The position numbers and the translations under genes are program-made. A stretch of DNA of 64,000 nucleotides, taken from assembly GCF_004571025.1 (NCBI RefSeq), contig NZ_SPQT01000028.1:80101-144100 (forward strand), given 5' to 3'. The notes below the pieces were generated by a model. The model saw nothing but the letters and a program-made list of their open reading frames with translations. It ran no database searches and was not told the DNA's origin. Numbering within the stretch: position 1 is the stretch's first letter; every line of letters begins with the position of its first letter. This document shows positions 44,464 to 53,631 of this stretch, piece after piece. The stretch comes from Bradyrhizobium niftali (GTDB lineage: Bacteria; Pseudomonadota; Alphaproteobacteria; Rhizobiales; Xanthobacteraceae).

Positions 44464-44589
44464 GCCGCGGGGGAGGGCAGGCCGAGAACCACGATATTAA
44501 GGATATTCCGAGGCGGGAGGCATGTTCCCCCGGGCGTGCAATACGTCGTATATTGGGCTTCCAGTAGCAGCCGGTCCCTCAACGCACCA

Positions 44590-47277
44590 ATGTCCGCCGA
44601 ATTGACGCCGCCCCCCGAGAAAAAGCGAATCTTTTCGCTGTCCATCGGCCAGCTTACGTTCGGAAGCTTCATCCTGGTGCTGGCGGTGATCATCGTCACC
44701 TCGACCGCGAGCGTGATCGCGATCCGGCACATCGACACGACCTTTGCCGAATTGCAGCGGCTCCAGAGCGTTGGCGACCTCGCCGAGGACATCGACCGCC
44801 GCATGAACGAATTGCGTCTTGCGGCGCGCGACTTCGTCACCGACCCCGGCGCCGGCATCCAGTTCAAGCAGGTGGGCGAGGCGGCCTCGACGCTCAGCGA
44901 CATCCTGAAGAAGACCCGCATCGAGCTCGCGCCCGAGCAGCAGGACATGATCGACGGGGTCACCGACCGCCTTGCGACCTATCGCAGCGGCCTCGAGCGG
45001 ATTTCCACCCTGATCGACCGCCGTGCCCAGCTGCTGGCCGGACTGCCGCCGCTGCGCGAGCAGTTCGACGCGGCGGTCTCCGGCACCGCGGACCGCGAGC
45101 TTGCCTCCCGCCTGTCCGAGGCGCAGAGCCGGATCGCGCTCGGGCTGCTCGCGCGCAATCCCTCCGCGGCCGAGCAGGCCGCGCAGAACATGCGGACGAT
45201 GGATATCGCCGACGCCAGGCTCAGGACGGCCGTGAATGGTTACGCCGAGGCGATCATGGCGGTCGCCGTCCGGGAGCGGCAGATCGCCGACATCGACCGC
45301 GAGGTGCTGGGCACCGAGGGGCGGCTGATCGGCCGCGTCACCGAATTGCTGCGCGAGGTCAGCGCAAGGCGCGGTCACGTGCTGGCGCGCGATTTTGCCC
45401 GCACGCTCACGGAGGCGCGGTGGCAGAGCATCGTGCTCGGCAGCATCGGCGTGCTGATCGGCATCCTTGCGGCCGGCTTCGTGGTGCGGCGGACGGTGCG
45501 TCCGCTGGCCCAGATCGCAAGGTCGATTCGCGCGCTTGCGGCTGGCCAGAAAGACACCTCGATCCCGTCCGCCGATGTCGACAACGAGATCGGCGACATC
45601 GCACGCGCTGCCGAAGTGTTCCGCCGCGCGCTGGAGGAGGCCGATACCGCGCGCGAGGCGGCGGTGCGCGCGCTTACCGAGCAGCGCCTCGCCGAAGAGA
45701 GCTACCGGAAGCTGTTCGAGGGCTCGGTCGACGGCATCTACGTGACGACGCCGGCCGGCGACCTCCTCAACGCCAATCCGGCGCTGGCGCGGATGATGGG
45801 CTATGACAGCCCGCAGCACCTGATCGACAGCATCAACGACATCGCCCACACGATCTACGTCCATCCCGAGGCGCGCGCCGAGTATCAGCGGCTCATGCAT
45901 CGCGACGGCATGGTGCGCGAGTTCGAGTATCAGGTGCGCCAGCGCAGCGGCGACATCCTCTGGCTCTCCGACAGCGCGACCGGCGTGCGGGATGAGCAGG
46001 GCAAGATCATCCGCTACGAGGGCACGCTGCGCGACATCACCGACCAGAAGCGGGCGGAAGACGCCATCGCCGAAGGCCGGCGCCTGCTCCAGCAGGTCAT
46101 CGATACCGTGCCCGCGGTCATCAACGTCAAGGACCGCGACCTGCGCTATGTGCTGATGAACCGCTACATGGCCGGCATCTTCGGCATCGAGCCCGGCGAT
46201 GCGCTCGGCCGCACCACCGCGGACCTGATGTCGCGCTACGGCGCGGCCAAGACCGACGAGAACGACAAGCGCGTGCTCAAGCTCCGCAAGGGCCTCGGCT
46301 TCTACGAGGAGGAGTACAAGGATAGCTCCGGCAACATGCGGCAATGGCTGGTCAACAAGCTGCCGCTGCTCGATGCCGAGGGCGAGATCGAGCGGATCGT
46401 CACGGTGGCGCTCGACATCGGCGAGCGCAAGCGCGGCGAGCAGGAGATGCGCAAAGCCAAGGAATCGGCGGAGACTGCGCTGCGCAATCTGCGCGAGACC
46501 CAGGCCTCGCTGATCGAGGCGGAGAAGCTCGCCGCGCTCGGACGACTGGTCGCGGGCGTCGCGCACGAGGTCAATAATCCCGTCGGCATCAGCCTGACGG
46601 TCGCCTCCGCGCTGGAGCGCAAGACCGCGATGTTCACGTCCGAGGTCGAGCGCGGCGAGCTTCGCCGCTCCACGCTCAACGACTTCCTCAACACCAGCCG
46701 CGACGCATCCTCGCAGCTCGTCTCCAATCTCAACCGCGCCGCCGAGCTGATCCAGTCGTTCAAGCAGGTCGCGGCCGACCGCAACTATTCGGACCAGCGC
46801 AGCTTCGATCTCGGCGACCTCACCGAGCAGGTGGTGATGAGCCTGCGGCCGGGCCTGCGCAAACACAATTTGACGCTCAACGTCGATTGCCAGCCGAGCC
46901 TGACCATGAACAGCTATCCCGGCCCGTACGGGCAGGTGCTGACCAACCTGTTCCTCAATTCGGTGGCGCACGCCTTTCCCGACGGGCGTCCGGGCATCAT
47001 CGACATCCAGGTGCGCGAGTCCGGCAAGGACAATGTCGAGATCATCTTCTCCGACAACGGCTGCGGCATGTCGCTCGACGTCCGCCGCCGCGCCTTCGAT
47101 CCGTTCTTCACGACGCGGCGCGACCAGGGCGGCACCGGACTCGGGCTGCACATCGTCTACAGCATCGTCACCAACCGGCTCGGCGGCCGGCTCGATCTCG
47201 ATTCCGAGCCGGGCGGGGGCACGCGCATCCAGATCATCCTGCCGCGCACGGCGCCGCTCGAGCAGGCTGCGGAATAG
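44590..47277 (+). CDS. Large PAS sensor histidine kinase
   Basis: An 895-residue membrane kinase. TM1 is about 20-45 and TM2 about 280-300, flanking a periplasmic helical sensor domain rich in E, L and R. HAMP follows (about 300-350), then two PAS/PAC domains (about 375-490 and 500-620). The H-box GVAHEVNNPVGISL carries the phosphoacceptor His659. The ATP-binding domain has an N-box TNLFLNSVAHAFPDG, a G1 box SDNGCGM and a G2 box GGTGLGLHIVYSI. No response regulator gene is adjacent, so its partner is elsewhere. ATG 44590 is chosen because it begins a short tail before TM1. Confidence 0.93.
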   Translation: MSAELTPPPEKKRIFSLSIGQLTFGSFILVLAVIIVTSTASVIAIRHIDTTFAELQRLQSVGDLAEDIDRRMNELRLAARDFVTDPGAGIQFKQVGEAASTLSDILKKTRIELAPEQQDMIDGVTDRLATYRSGLERISTLIDRRAQLLAGLPPLREQFDAAVSGTADRELASRLSEAQSRIALGLLARNPSAAEQAAQNMRTMDIADARLRTAVNGYAEAIMAVAVRERQIADIDREVLGTEGRLIGRVTELLREVSARRGHVLARDFARTLTEARWQSIVLGSIGVLIGILAAGFVVRRTVRPLAQIARSIRALAAGQKDTSIPSADVDNEIGDIARAAEVFRRALEEADTAREAAVRALTEQRLAEESYRKLFEGSVDGIYVTTPAGDLLNANPALARMMGYDSPQHLIDSINDIAHTIYVHPEARAEYQRLMHRDGMVREFEYQVRQRSGDILWLSDSATGVRDEQGKIIRYEGTLRDITDQKRAEDAIAEGRRLLQQVIDTVPAVINVKDRDLRYVLMNRYMAGIFGIEPGDALGRTTADLMSRYGAAKTDENDKRVLKLRKGLGFYEEEYKDSSGNMRQWLVNKLPLLDAEGEIERIVTVALDIGERKRGEQEMRKAKESAETALRNLRETQASLIEAEKLAALGRLVAGVAHEVNNPVGISLTVASALERKTAMFTSEVERGELRRSTLNDFLNTSRDASSQLVSNLNRAAELIQSFKQVAADRNYSDQRSFDLGDLTEQVVMSLRPGLRKHNLTLNVDCQPSLTMNSYPGPYGQVLTNLFLNSVAHAFPDGRPGIIDIQVRESGKDNVEIIFSDNGCGMSLDVRRRAFDPFFTTRRDQGGTGLGLHIVYSIVTNRLGGRLDLDSEPGGGTRIQIILPRTAPLEQAAE

Positions 47278-47631
47278 CTAATCCACGTCGGCGAGCTTGT
47301 GCAGCGTCGCGCCGAAAATCAGGCTGGCCTTGCCGACGAGCGCCGTTCCCGTCATCTCCGCGCGGGTGTCCGTGTAGGTCCCGCTGACACCGATGCCGAC
47401 CGGCGCCGGTCCGCCGAACAGCGGATTGTCGTCGCCCCGCGGCGAGGTGTGCCGCTGCACCAGCACCTCGCCTTTGAAGGAGTGGTCATCCTTCACCACG
47501 TAGCTGCCGGTGTAATAGAGGTAGGCATCGCCGCCAAGGATCTTGCCGTCGCGGAAAAGAATCACGCCGCTGCCCTTGCCGACTCGACCATCGAGCAGGT
47601 TCACGTGGATCGAATAGAGGCCGTTCTTCAT
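47278..47631 (-). CDS. GrlR-like regulatory protein
   Basis: A 117-residue protein beginning MKNGLYSIHVNLLDGRVGKG, then GVILFRDGKILGGDAYLYYTGSY and DHSFKGEVLVQRHTS. This matches GrlR, an eight-stranded calycin-like repressor of type III secretion genes in enteropathogens, also annotated widely in Bradyrhizobium without that context. It may bind a lipid or a regulator. An upstream in-frame start at 47655 is possible. It is convergent with the histidine kinase, and the two stop codons nearly meet. Confidence 0.78.
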   Translation of the reverse strand: MKNGLYSIHVNLLDGRVGKGSGVILFRDGKILGGDAYLYYTGSYVVKDDHSFKGEVLVQRHTSPRGDDNPLFGGPAPVGIGVSGTYTDTRAEMTGTALVGKASLIFGATLHKLADVD

Positions 47632-48000
47632 AACGTCCCGCAGGCCGGCCGCCATCGCCCAATGGCGTAACCGGTAGAGCTTTTATGCCAAAGCGCATCC
47701 TCTCGCGCAACGCGGCAGTTTGCCGGCCGGCAAGCTGTTCCGTGGTGCGGACCGTAATTGTCCCGGCTTGTCTGTGACGCGGTGATGACGGTCTCATCAT
47801 GAGGCGTGGCCAGTCGTTGCGAATCAAGTTGGCCCGCGAAATGCATAACCATTGTTGCACTGGCCGCGGGGTGCTGGAGCAAGACAAACGTGAGCAACTG
47901 GATCGATTCCAGCGGCGATCAGCCGCGTCTGTACAGTGCGCGTCCCACGAATTGCAAAAGCGAACGACGGCGGATCGGTCGCGCGGCACGCTGGCGAAGC
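47632..48000. other. Intergenic region before a small exported protein
   Basis: The open frame of the gene at 48001 extends far upstream in this 369-base gap, but that part lacks a ribosome site, a good start and a signal peptide, so I treat it as non-coding. The promoter of the GrlR-like gene must lie at its left edge. I see no repeat of the window families here. Confidence 0.45.
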
Positions 48001-48387
48001 GTGACGAGGCTGGCATGTGCCATGGCCTTGATTGCGCTAGCAGCGCCCTTCGGGCACGCCCGCGACCGCGGCCAGTTCGTCAACACCAATGCGGATTTGA
48101 AGGCCTGGTTCGACAGCCTGCGAAGCGGCAAGGGGCCTTGCTGCTCCGATGCCGACGGCTCGGCGCTCTCGGACACCGACTGGGACAGCAAGGACGGGCA
48201 CTATCGTGTCCGCGTCCCGCGTTATGGCTACGCGCTCGAGGGCCAGCAGCAGGAACTCGTCTGGGTCGACGTGCCGGAGGAGGCCGTGATCTCGGAGCCG
48301 AACCGGGTCGGCCGCACAATGGTATGGCCGATCTACGGCTATATGGGCGTCACCATCCGCTGCTTCATGCCCGGCAGCATGACATAG
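48001..48387 (+). CDS. Small exported hypothetical protein
   Basis: A 128-residue protein. GTG 48001 opens a signal peptide VTRLACAMALIALAAPFGHA. The mature part has a conserved pair of Cys, GKGPCCSDADG, and a C-terminal VRCFMPG-type segment (TIRCFMPGSM), with YRVRVPRYGYALEGQQQELV in between. It resembles many single-domain exported rhizobial proteins. ATG 48022 is an alternative start. Its function is unknown. Confidence 0.65.
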   Translation: MTRLACAMALIALAAPFGHARDRGQFVNTNADLKAWFDSLRSGKGPCCSDADGSALSDTDWDSKDGHYRVRVPRYGYALEGQQQELVWVDVPEEAVISEPNRVGRTMVWPIYGYMGVTIRCFMPGSMT

Positions 48388-48444
48388 CCGCGCCGGGCGG
48401 CACGCCGCCTGGTCTCGCTGATGGCCAATGCGGCGTGCGCCACG

Positions 48445-48831
48445 TCAGGTGTATTTCTTGTCGCGCTCGAGCAGCTCGATGGAAATGCCTTCGGGGCCGC
48501 GGATGAAGCAGATGCGCACGCCGGGCCGGATCGTCGTCGGCTCGCGCGTGAACGTGACGCCCTTGGCCTTGATCTCGGCGGCGACGGCGTCGATGTCCTT
48601 CACTGTGAGTCCGAAATGGTCGAGGCCCTGGTGCGGGTGCGGCGGCGGCGGGCTGACGGCGTTGTCGCCCTCGAGCGGCGCGATGAAGATCCGGGCACCG
48701 CCGAGGTTCACGTCGATCCGTCCCGGCGCGCGCACGATCTCGCCACCGAGGATGTCCCGCAGCCAGGCCGCCGTGGCCTCCGGATCGGGGCTGCGCAGAT
48801 GGACGTGATCCCAAGTGACGGCGATTGGCAT
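48445..48831 (-). CDS. VOC superfamily (glyoxalase-like) protein
   Basis: A 128-residue protein with a beta-alpha-beta-beta-beta unit repeated twice. WDHVHLRSPDPEATAAWLRD has the first metal His; DHFGLTVKDIDAVAAEIKAK has the second; CFIRGPEGISIELLERD carries the Glu. The metal site is therefore complete. It is probably a glyoxalase, epimerase or dioxygenase. ATG 48831 has a GGGAGAACATGAA site; TTG 48846 is possible. Confidence 0.92.
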   Translation of the reverse strand: MPIAVTWDHVHLRSPDPEATAAWLRDILGGEIVRAPGRIDVNLGGARIFIAPLEGDNAVSPPPPHPHQGLDHFGLTVKDIDAVAAEIKAKGVTFTREPTTIRPGVRICFIRGPEGISIELLERDKKYT

Positions 48832-48962
48832 TTCATGTTCTCCCAACAGGGTCTTTCGGTATTGCGGCCCACGTTAACGGCCCCGGCCGGTGATCGCCAC
48901 CGTCGTTGCCGACTCGCTTGAAGCGCGGGAACCTTAGTTCGTCTCCCGGATTAAGGTAAGCA

Positions 48963-49586
48963 GTGGCCGAATCCGCCGTTGAACCTGTTGCGGCCACCAT
49001 CGGTGATACAGCCATGAGCGCAGGGTTTGAACGGCTCGGGTCGGGACGCTTCGCCGGCATCGGCGAGCGCCTGGCGCGGGTCGTGACGGTTGCGAGTGTC
49101 TCATTTGGCCGAAGCCTGCTGTGGCTCCTGGCCGCCATCATCGTCGGTAGCGGCGTCTGGATGCTGTTGCCGCTCTCCAAAGGCAACAGCGCTGAACCGG
49201 CGAAGCCGGAGCTGGCATCCGTCGAGACGGCGTCTTCGGGCGATGCGGCAGCTGCGGTCACGCCGGCGTCCGAAGCCCAGGCTCTGGCTGCGGCAGAACT
49301 GGACCGTCTCAGGATCTCCTCCCAGACCTGGCGCCGCGGCGGGCTTGGCTCGAAGGCGCTGGTGACGTTCACGCTGCGAAATGACAATGACTATGCCGTA
49401 AAGGATGTGGCGATCGTTTGCGCGTTCGCACGACGCGACGGCAGCCATCTCACCGACCGCAGCCGGGTTCTGGCCGACACGGTCAGCATGAAGAGCCGCA
49501 AGACCTTCGCGCGCATCACTGTCGGCTACGTCAACGTTAATGCCGATCAGGCCACGTGTTCGCTGGTTGCAGCCCGTCGCGCGTAA
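48963..49586 (+). CDS. Single-pass membrane protein with C-terminal FxLYD-like domain
   Basis: A 207-residue protein. A membrane segment is at about 50-70 (GRSLLWLLAAIIVGSGVWML). The C-terminal part (about 130-205) reads VTFTLRNDNDYAVKDVAIVC and SRKTFARITVGYVNVNADQA, an extracytoplasmic beta fold like FxLYD. The GTG at 48963 is used because it keeps the whole N-terminal region. Its function is unknown; two similar genes sit side by side (48963 and 49747). Confidence 0.7.
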   Translation: MAESAVEPVAATIGDTAMSAGFERLGSGRFAGIGERLARVVTVASVSFGRSLLWLLAAIIVGSGVWMLLPLSKGNSAEPAKPELASVETASSGDAAAAVTPASEAQALAAAELDRLRISSQTWRRGGLGSKALVTFTLRNDNDYAVKDVAIVCAFARRDGSHLTDRSRVLADTVSMKSRKTFARITVGYVNVNADQATCSLVAARRA

Positions 49587-49746
49587 AGGGCGGCAGTTTC
49601 GGGTAGCGGAAAAGTTACCCTTACCGGGCCTTGGCAAAAAACTTGGCGCTGCCATTTGAACCGAACGGCTGGACCAGGAACCAATTAGAGTATCGCCTGT
49701 TGAGGCGGAGAGCCCACGCGGGGATGCGGGGGGCGGAGTGCGGCCA

Positions 49747-50262
49747 ATGCCCATCTTTCGGTATTTCCTCTTTGTCGGTGGAGCCTTGCTCGCACTGCTG
49801 TTGGCAGTGAACTTCGCTCTGCCGGCCTCACCCGTGACGCAGGCCGTTGCGACCGCTGGCAACGATCAGCCGCTGATCCGGATCCGGTCCGATCGGCACC
49901 TGCCTGAGCGTGTCGTGCTCGACACCAGCCAGCCGACGATTGCCCCGCCCGCGACGAAGACCGCCGCTGTCGTTGCGCCTCAGCCGCCGGTGCAGGATGC
50001 CGCCTCGGCGGCGCTGGCCGAGATGTCGGCCAAGGCGCGGGTGCGCGAGACGTTCGCCCAGTTCACGCCGGGCCAGAAGGCGGATGCCGCCACAGCCAAG
50101 AAGACCGACGCCAAGCCGCAGACTCAGGCCCAGGCTTCTCCGGCCCAGGCTCAGCCCAAGCGCAAGGTTGTGCGGGCGCATCCGGCGCCGCAGCAGCCGG
50201 GCCGGCCGATGATGCTGGTGGCCCAGCAGCCGCATTTCGGTCTCTTCAACACGACCTGGTGA
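49747..50262 (+). CDS. Small membrane-anchored hypothetical protein
   Basis: A 171-residue protein with an N-terminal membrane segment (about 3-25, FRYFLFVGGALLALLLAVNF). The rest is low-complexity, rich in Ala, Gln, Pro and Lys, with a short structured middle (VRETFAQFTPGQ). It ends FNTTW. The ATG at 49747 is preferred over GTG 49738. No function is known. Confidence 0.65.
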   Translation: MPIFRYFLFVGGALLALLLAVNFALPASPVTQAVATAGNDQPLIRIRSDRHLPERVVLDTSQPTIAPPATKTAAVVAPQPPVQDAASAALAEMSAKARVRETFAQFTPGQKADAATAKKTDAKPQTQAQASPAQAQPKRKVVRAHPAPQQPGRPMMLVAQQPHFGLFNTTW

Positions 50263-50276
50263 GAGCCGGCTCTGAT

Positions 50277-50306
50277 CCGCCTCGCTGGAGGCGGGAAGGG
50301 CTTTTT
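50277..50306 (+). terminator. Possible terminator before tRNA-Arg
   Basis: Arms CCGCCTC and GAGGCGG have a GCTG loop. A GGGCTTTTTATT tail follows after a few bases. It closes the preceding small gene's transcript. Confidence 0.65.
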
Positions 50307-50413
50307 ATTGGCCAGCCTCTCTGCTAATTCGAACGCGTCCGAACGCCGCCCGGTACGCTGGTTCGCCAGCGAGACGGTCCGGCATTTTTCGGTCTCGGCC
50401 CGCCCGGGCCAGG

Positions 50414-50490
50414 GCGCTCGTAGCTCAGCTGGATAGAGCATCGGATTTCGATTCCGAGGGTCGGAGGTTCGAATCCTTCCGAGCGCGCCA
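50414..50490 (+). tRNA. tRNA-Arg, anticodon TCG
   Basis: A 77-nt cloverleaf. The acceptor stem pairs GCGCTCG (50414-50420) with CGAGCGC (50480-50486), then discriminator G and an encoded CCA. The D-loop AGCTCAGCTGGATAGAGC and the T-loop GGTTCGAATCC are standard. The anticodon loop TTTCGAT gives TCG, reading CGA (and CGN by wobble). No second copy of its 3' end was seen nearby, so it does not look like an occupied integration site. Confidence 0.95.
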
Positions 50491-50558
50491 AGCTTCGATG
50501 TTTTGGATATGTTCCGAAGTGGCGCCGATGCCGGTGAGCGTCGCAACGGCTTCTCGCG

Positions 50559-51554
50559 TCACCTTGCCGGAAGCCTGATCTGCCGCCCCCGCGCCAGCGT
50601 GTCCGATGGCGCCTCGTGGAAGGTGGCACGGTAGGCCGCGGCAAACTCACCCATGTGGTGGAAACCCTGGGCGCGCGCGCAGGTGGCAACGGTGGCGCCG
50701 CCGCCTTTGAGCAGCCGGGCGCGTGTTGCCCACAATCTCTTCAGGCGGATGTACTGGTGCAGGCTCATGCCGCGCACCTTGCTGACGGCGCCGCCGAGCG
50801 TCCGGATCGAGACGCCGAACTCACCGGCGAGATCGGCCGTGTAGATCGGAGCGGTCGGATAGGCCGCGACGTAATCGTCGATCCGTTGCACGAGCTTGGT
50901 CGACCGCCCGCCCTGGACCGAGGTGCTTCGATCCGGGCGCGCGTCGATCCGAAACAAATCGTCGAGCGCGAGCAGCAGGCCTTCCTGGAGATGGGCGGCG
51001 ACCTCGGTGCGCTCGAACAGGAGCGGCTGCACCGACGCGGTTCGCAGGATGTCGAGCAGGGGTTGCCGTGTGAGCAGCAGGGCGGGTCGGTTCGCGACAT
51101 AGGCCCGCAAATCGTCGGCATGATCGAACCAGCCCCGGTCTTTCAGGCCCGGAGAGAAGATGATCATCGCGTGATAATTGGTCTGGGGTTCGACGAAATG
51201 GCATTCATCGTTGCCGCGGAGCGCAACGAAGAAGCGCGCGTCGAGATCCATTCCCTTGGAATTGACCTGAAGGTCGTCGGTCATCGGCAGGATCACCATC
51301 CCGCCCGGCATGCGATAGGCGGTGTCGAGGATGCGCGCGAAGGATCTCATCACGATGATGCGGCACGCCGGCAGAGCGACGACGGCGCGGGCGGCCGCGA
51401 AGTTCGGGACGTCGAGCGGAATGCTTCGGGCATCCTCCATCGACTCGATCGGCCGAAACGCATCGACATCGGCAAAGCCGATCAGTTGAAGTGCGGAGGA
51501 CGGGGCGAGGGCGTCGAACATGCGTCGGGCCGGCTGCTGCAATGTGACAATCAA
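50559..51554 (-). CDS. AraC family transcriptional regulator
   Basis: A 331-residue AraC regulator. The N-terminal sensing region is unlike the cupin type. The C-terminal DNA-binding domain (about 225-325) contains TADLAGEFGVSIRTLGGAVS, SLHQYIRLKRLWATRARL and ATCARAQGFHHMGEFAAAYR, the two HTH motifs. The start at 51554 is TTG; an in-frame ATG lies at 51521 with no ribosome site, so the true start is uncertain. No target gene is adjacent. Confidence 0.9.
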   Translation of the reverse strand: MIVTLQQPARRMFDALAPSSALQLIGFADVDAFRPIESMEDARSIPLDVPNFAAARAVVALPACRIIVMRSFARILDTAYRMPGGMVILPMTDDLQVNSKGMDLDARFFVALRGNDECHFVEPQTNYHAMIIFSPGLKDRGWFDHADDLRAYVANRPALLLTRQPLLDILRTASVQPLLFERTEVAAHLQEGLLLALDDLFRIDARPDRSTSVQGGRSTKLVQRIDDYVAAYPTAPIYTADLAGEFGVSIRTLGGAVSKVRGMSLHQYIRLKRLWATRARLLKGGGATVATCARAQGFHHMGEFAAAYRATFHEAPSDTLARGRQIRLPAR

Positions 51555-51667
51555 ATGAACGTCGGTACATCGACATCAATGGCGAAACATCGTGCTTCAG
51601 TAAACGGGATTCCGGGCCGTAGTATTGCGGACATCATGCCATGACGTCCGTCAGATCATTGTCACCG

Positions 51668-51841
51668 TCAACGTTCTCGGCTCATCGGTTGGCCGGAGGC
51701 GAGGTCGATGAAATGCAGGCGCGTGCAGGCGGGACAGGCGAAGCACTTGAAGCTGCGTCCCTCCGGTCCCTGCTGCTTCTCCAGATGCGTCTGCACGTTC
51801 ATGCCCGTCTGGGGGCATCGAAAAACAATCAACTCGGCCAT
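51668..51841 (-). CDS. Small zinc-ribbon protein
   Basis: A 57-residue protein. MAELIVFRCPQTGMNVQTHL, then EGRSFKCFACPACTRLHFID shows one Cys near the start and a Cys-x2-Cys-x2-Cys-like group, making a small zinc site. It is one of the very common short rhizobial proteins. It is too short to be called by many programs. No function is known. Confidence 0.7.
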   Translation of the reverse strand: MAELIVFRCPQTGMNVQTHLEKQQGPEGRSFKCFACPACTRLHFIDLASGQPMSRER

Positions 51842-51943
51842 TGCCGTAGAATGACGGCGCGGCGAATTTTCCTCTTTGATCTGGATCAGTTTTGGAATTG
51901 CTCCAGGCCGGCCGAACAGGCGCGTGGGCAATCCACGATCTTG

Positions 51944-51974
51944 CAAAAGCGAAGGGGCCCCGAGGGCCCCTTCG
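51944..51974 (-). terminator. Terminator after the Tyr/Gly-rich protein gene
   Basis: Read on the minus strand, GAAGGGGCCC and GGGGCCCCTTC arms are followed by GCTTTTGC. It lies directly downstream of the stop at 51979. Confidence 0.82.
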
Positions 51975-51978
51975 AATG

Positions 51979-52263
51979 TTACCAGCGGCGATAGCCGTAA
52001 TAACCATAGCGCGGGCCGTAGCCGCCGTAGTAGCGCGGCGGTCCATAATATCGGGGGCCGTAGTACGGCCGCGGGCCGTAATAGCCATAATAGTTCGGAC
52101 GCCAGTAACATTGCCCCCAGGCGTCGCAGACCATACGGACCTGCTCGACGTCGGAGACCTGCGGGACCGCAGGTGCAGGCGCGATGGGCATGGCGGACGC
52201 CGCCGGCGATGCCGCGAGGGCACCGAACAGGGACGCGGCGACGAGGCCAATCTTGAGATTCAT
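51979..52263 (-). CDS. Exported Tyr/Gly/Pro-rich protein
   Basis: A 94-residue exported protein with signal peptide residues 1-24 (ending ASA). The mature part has VCDAWGQCYWRPN with two Cys, and then a low-complexity tail of Tyr, Gly, Pro and Arg (repeats of PRYYG-type). Similar proteins are abundant in Bradyrhizobium and unassigned. The terminator lies just after it. Confidence 0.8.
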   Translation of the reverse strand: MNLKIGLVAASLFGALAASPAASAMPIAPAPAVPQVSDVEQVRMVCDAWGQCYWRPNYYGYYGPRPYYGPRYYGPPRYYGGYGPRYGYYGYRRW

Positions 52264-52584
52264 GATGTCTTCCTCTGCTTACGCAATACAGGATATCGAA
52301 GTTGTTCTGATCAAATTGTGGCGGAACCGAAATGTAATGCTGATGAACAAATTTTCAGTTGCCCCGCCGCGCGCCTGATCCAGCTCCGCCAGACTACGTC
52401 AGCTCCGCGCTTCTGGCCATGCCGTGCTCGCATCGCGGCACTTCGCCACCAACCTTGATCCTGCGCAATTCATCTTCGATGCTTCCTCCCTAGTCTTGTC
52501 GCCGTGGGCCGTCCTTCGCGGAATGCGAAGAGCGTTCGGCTGGTCGTCCGCATCGGTCGCCCACTGTTTGTTTGGAGCTCTGCA
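52264..52584. other. Divergent intergenic region, AT-richer
   Basis: The left part (52270-52370) is AT-rich for this genome and probably holds the promoter of the exported Tyr-rich gene. The right part leads to the host-attachment-like gene. I see no further gene, repeat or named operator. Confidence 0.45.
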
Positions 52585-53046
52585 ATGGACAAGATGAGAA
52601 TCGACAAGGGTGACTGGCTGGTCGTGTGCGACGGGCGCAAGGCGCTCATTCTGGAAAACCTCGGCGACGAGATGTTTCCGAACCTCCACACCAGGGAGGT
52701 GCACGAGCGGCCCAATCCCCCGACGAGCGCGCAGGGAAGCGACGCGCCGGGCCGATTGCATGGCGCGGCCGGCGGTGCGCGCAGCTCGGTCGAGCAGACC
52801 GATTGGCACGATGAGGCCGAGCGCGCCTTCCTGCGTGGCCTGGCCGGCCGGCTCGACGCCGCGGTCAGCTCGGGCGAGACCTCGGCCCTGACCATGGTGG
52901 CCTCGCCGCGTGCGCTCGGCATGATCCGCGCCGATTATTCGGACGTCGTGCGCAAGGCGCTTCAGGGCGAGGTCGGCAAGGACCTCGTCAAGCTGCCGGT
53001 CTACGAGATTGAGAAGCAATTGCTGCTGTCGGGCGTCGCCCGATAG
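52585..53046 (+). CDS. Host attachment family protein (PF10116-like)
   Basis: A 153-residue protein with WLVVCDGRKALILENLGDE at the start, then an acidic, low-complexity middle including SVEQTDWHDEAERAFLRGLA and, near the end, LTMVASPRALGMIRADYSD and KDLVKLPVYEIEKQL. This pattern defines a rhizobial family named for attachment to host cells; the fold resembles eRF1-like domain 2. Whether it is involved in attachment here is not known. Confidence 0.85.
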   Translation: MDKMRIDKGDWLVVCDGRKALILENLGDEMFPNLHTREVHERPNPPTSAQGSDAPGRLHGAAGGARSSVEQTDWHDEAERAFLRGLAGRLDAAVSSGETSALTMVASPRALGMIRADYSDVVRKALQGEVGKDLVKLPVYEIEKQLLLSGVAR

Positions 53047-53076
53047 GGACGCCCGCAGCGGACGCGCCAGTGCCCC

Positions 53077-53340
53077 TCAGTAGCAGGGGTGCCGGCGACG
53101 GTCCTGGCCGACATAGGCGGCCGCGCTCTGGTAGCAGTGGTTGGTCGAGGGGCCGTCGTAATAGGCGAAGGTGCCGGGGGTGATGCCGGGGCCGTAATTG
53201 TGCAGATAGCTGATCGGGTAGGGCAGCGGGTTGGCGTAGGAGCGGTGGTAGCGGTGATGACCCCGCGCCTCCGCGAGGCCAGGGGCTAGGATTGCGGCCG
53301 ACAGGGCAGCAACCGCGGCTACAAGCTTCAACTTGCTCAT
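53077..53340 (-). CDS. Small exported hypothetical protein
   Basis: An 87-residue exported protein with signal residues 1-25 (ending AEA). The mature part is rich in His, Tyr and Pro (RGHHRYHRSYANPLPYPISY) and carries a Cys (THCYQS-type, near residue 70) plus a final Cys-Tyr. The two Cys could form a disulphide. Its function is unknown. Confidence 0.78.
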   Translation of the reverse strand: MSKLKLVAAVAALSAAILAPGLAEARGHHRYHRSYANPLPYPISYLHNYGPGITPGTFAYYDGPSTNHCYQSAAAYVGQDRRRHPCY

Positions 53341-53631
53341 CTCGATTCTCCGGAACCCGCGCGAATAGGTCTGCCGGTTATAGCCATTTCAGGCCGCCAG
53401 GACACCCGTCCGGTGGGCGGAAAACGGGGCCAATCCCGCAGATTCCCGGATGGGTGTGACAGAATTGCCGGAAGTGCGGCCGGATCCTGCCCATTTTTGG
53501 CCTTTTCGGGATGCTTAACGAATTCCCCACACAAGTATGACCAAAGAGAATTCGGTTAGAATCCTGTTGCCGGCCCTTTGGGGGTCCTTCGAGGCCGGTC
53601 CCATTCCTGAAGGCTGTCGTCGTCCGCCGCC
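53341..53631. other. Divergent intergenic region
   Basis: The 291-base gap separates two divergent exported proteins. There is a short GGTG/CACC pairing in it, but I see no gene or repeat that I would call. Confidence 0.4.

Noticed and set aside
44497..47151. An 884-codon minus-strand open frame opposite the sensor kinase
   Set aside because: Same cause; it has no motif or ribosome site, and the kinase motifs on the + strand are unmistakable.
47806..48000. A 65-codon upstream extension of the exported protein at 48001
   Set aside because: The extension would bury the signal peptide in the middle of the protein, and it lacks a good start.
50414..50490. tRNA-Arg as an integration site for a genomic island
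   Set aside because: No integrase and no second copy of the tRNA 3' end were seen in the neighbourhood.
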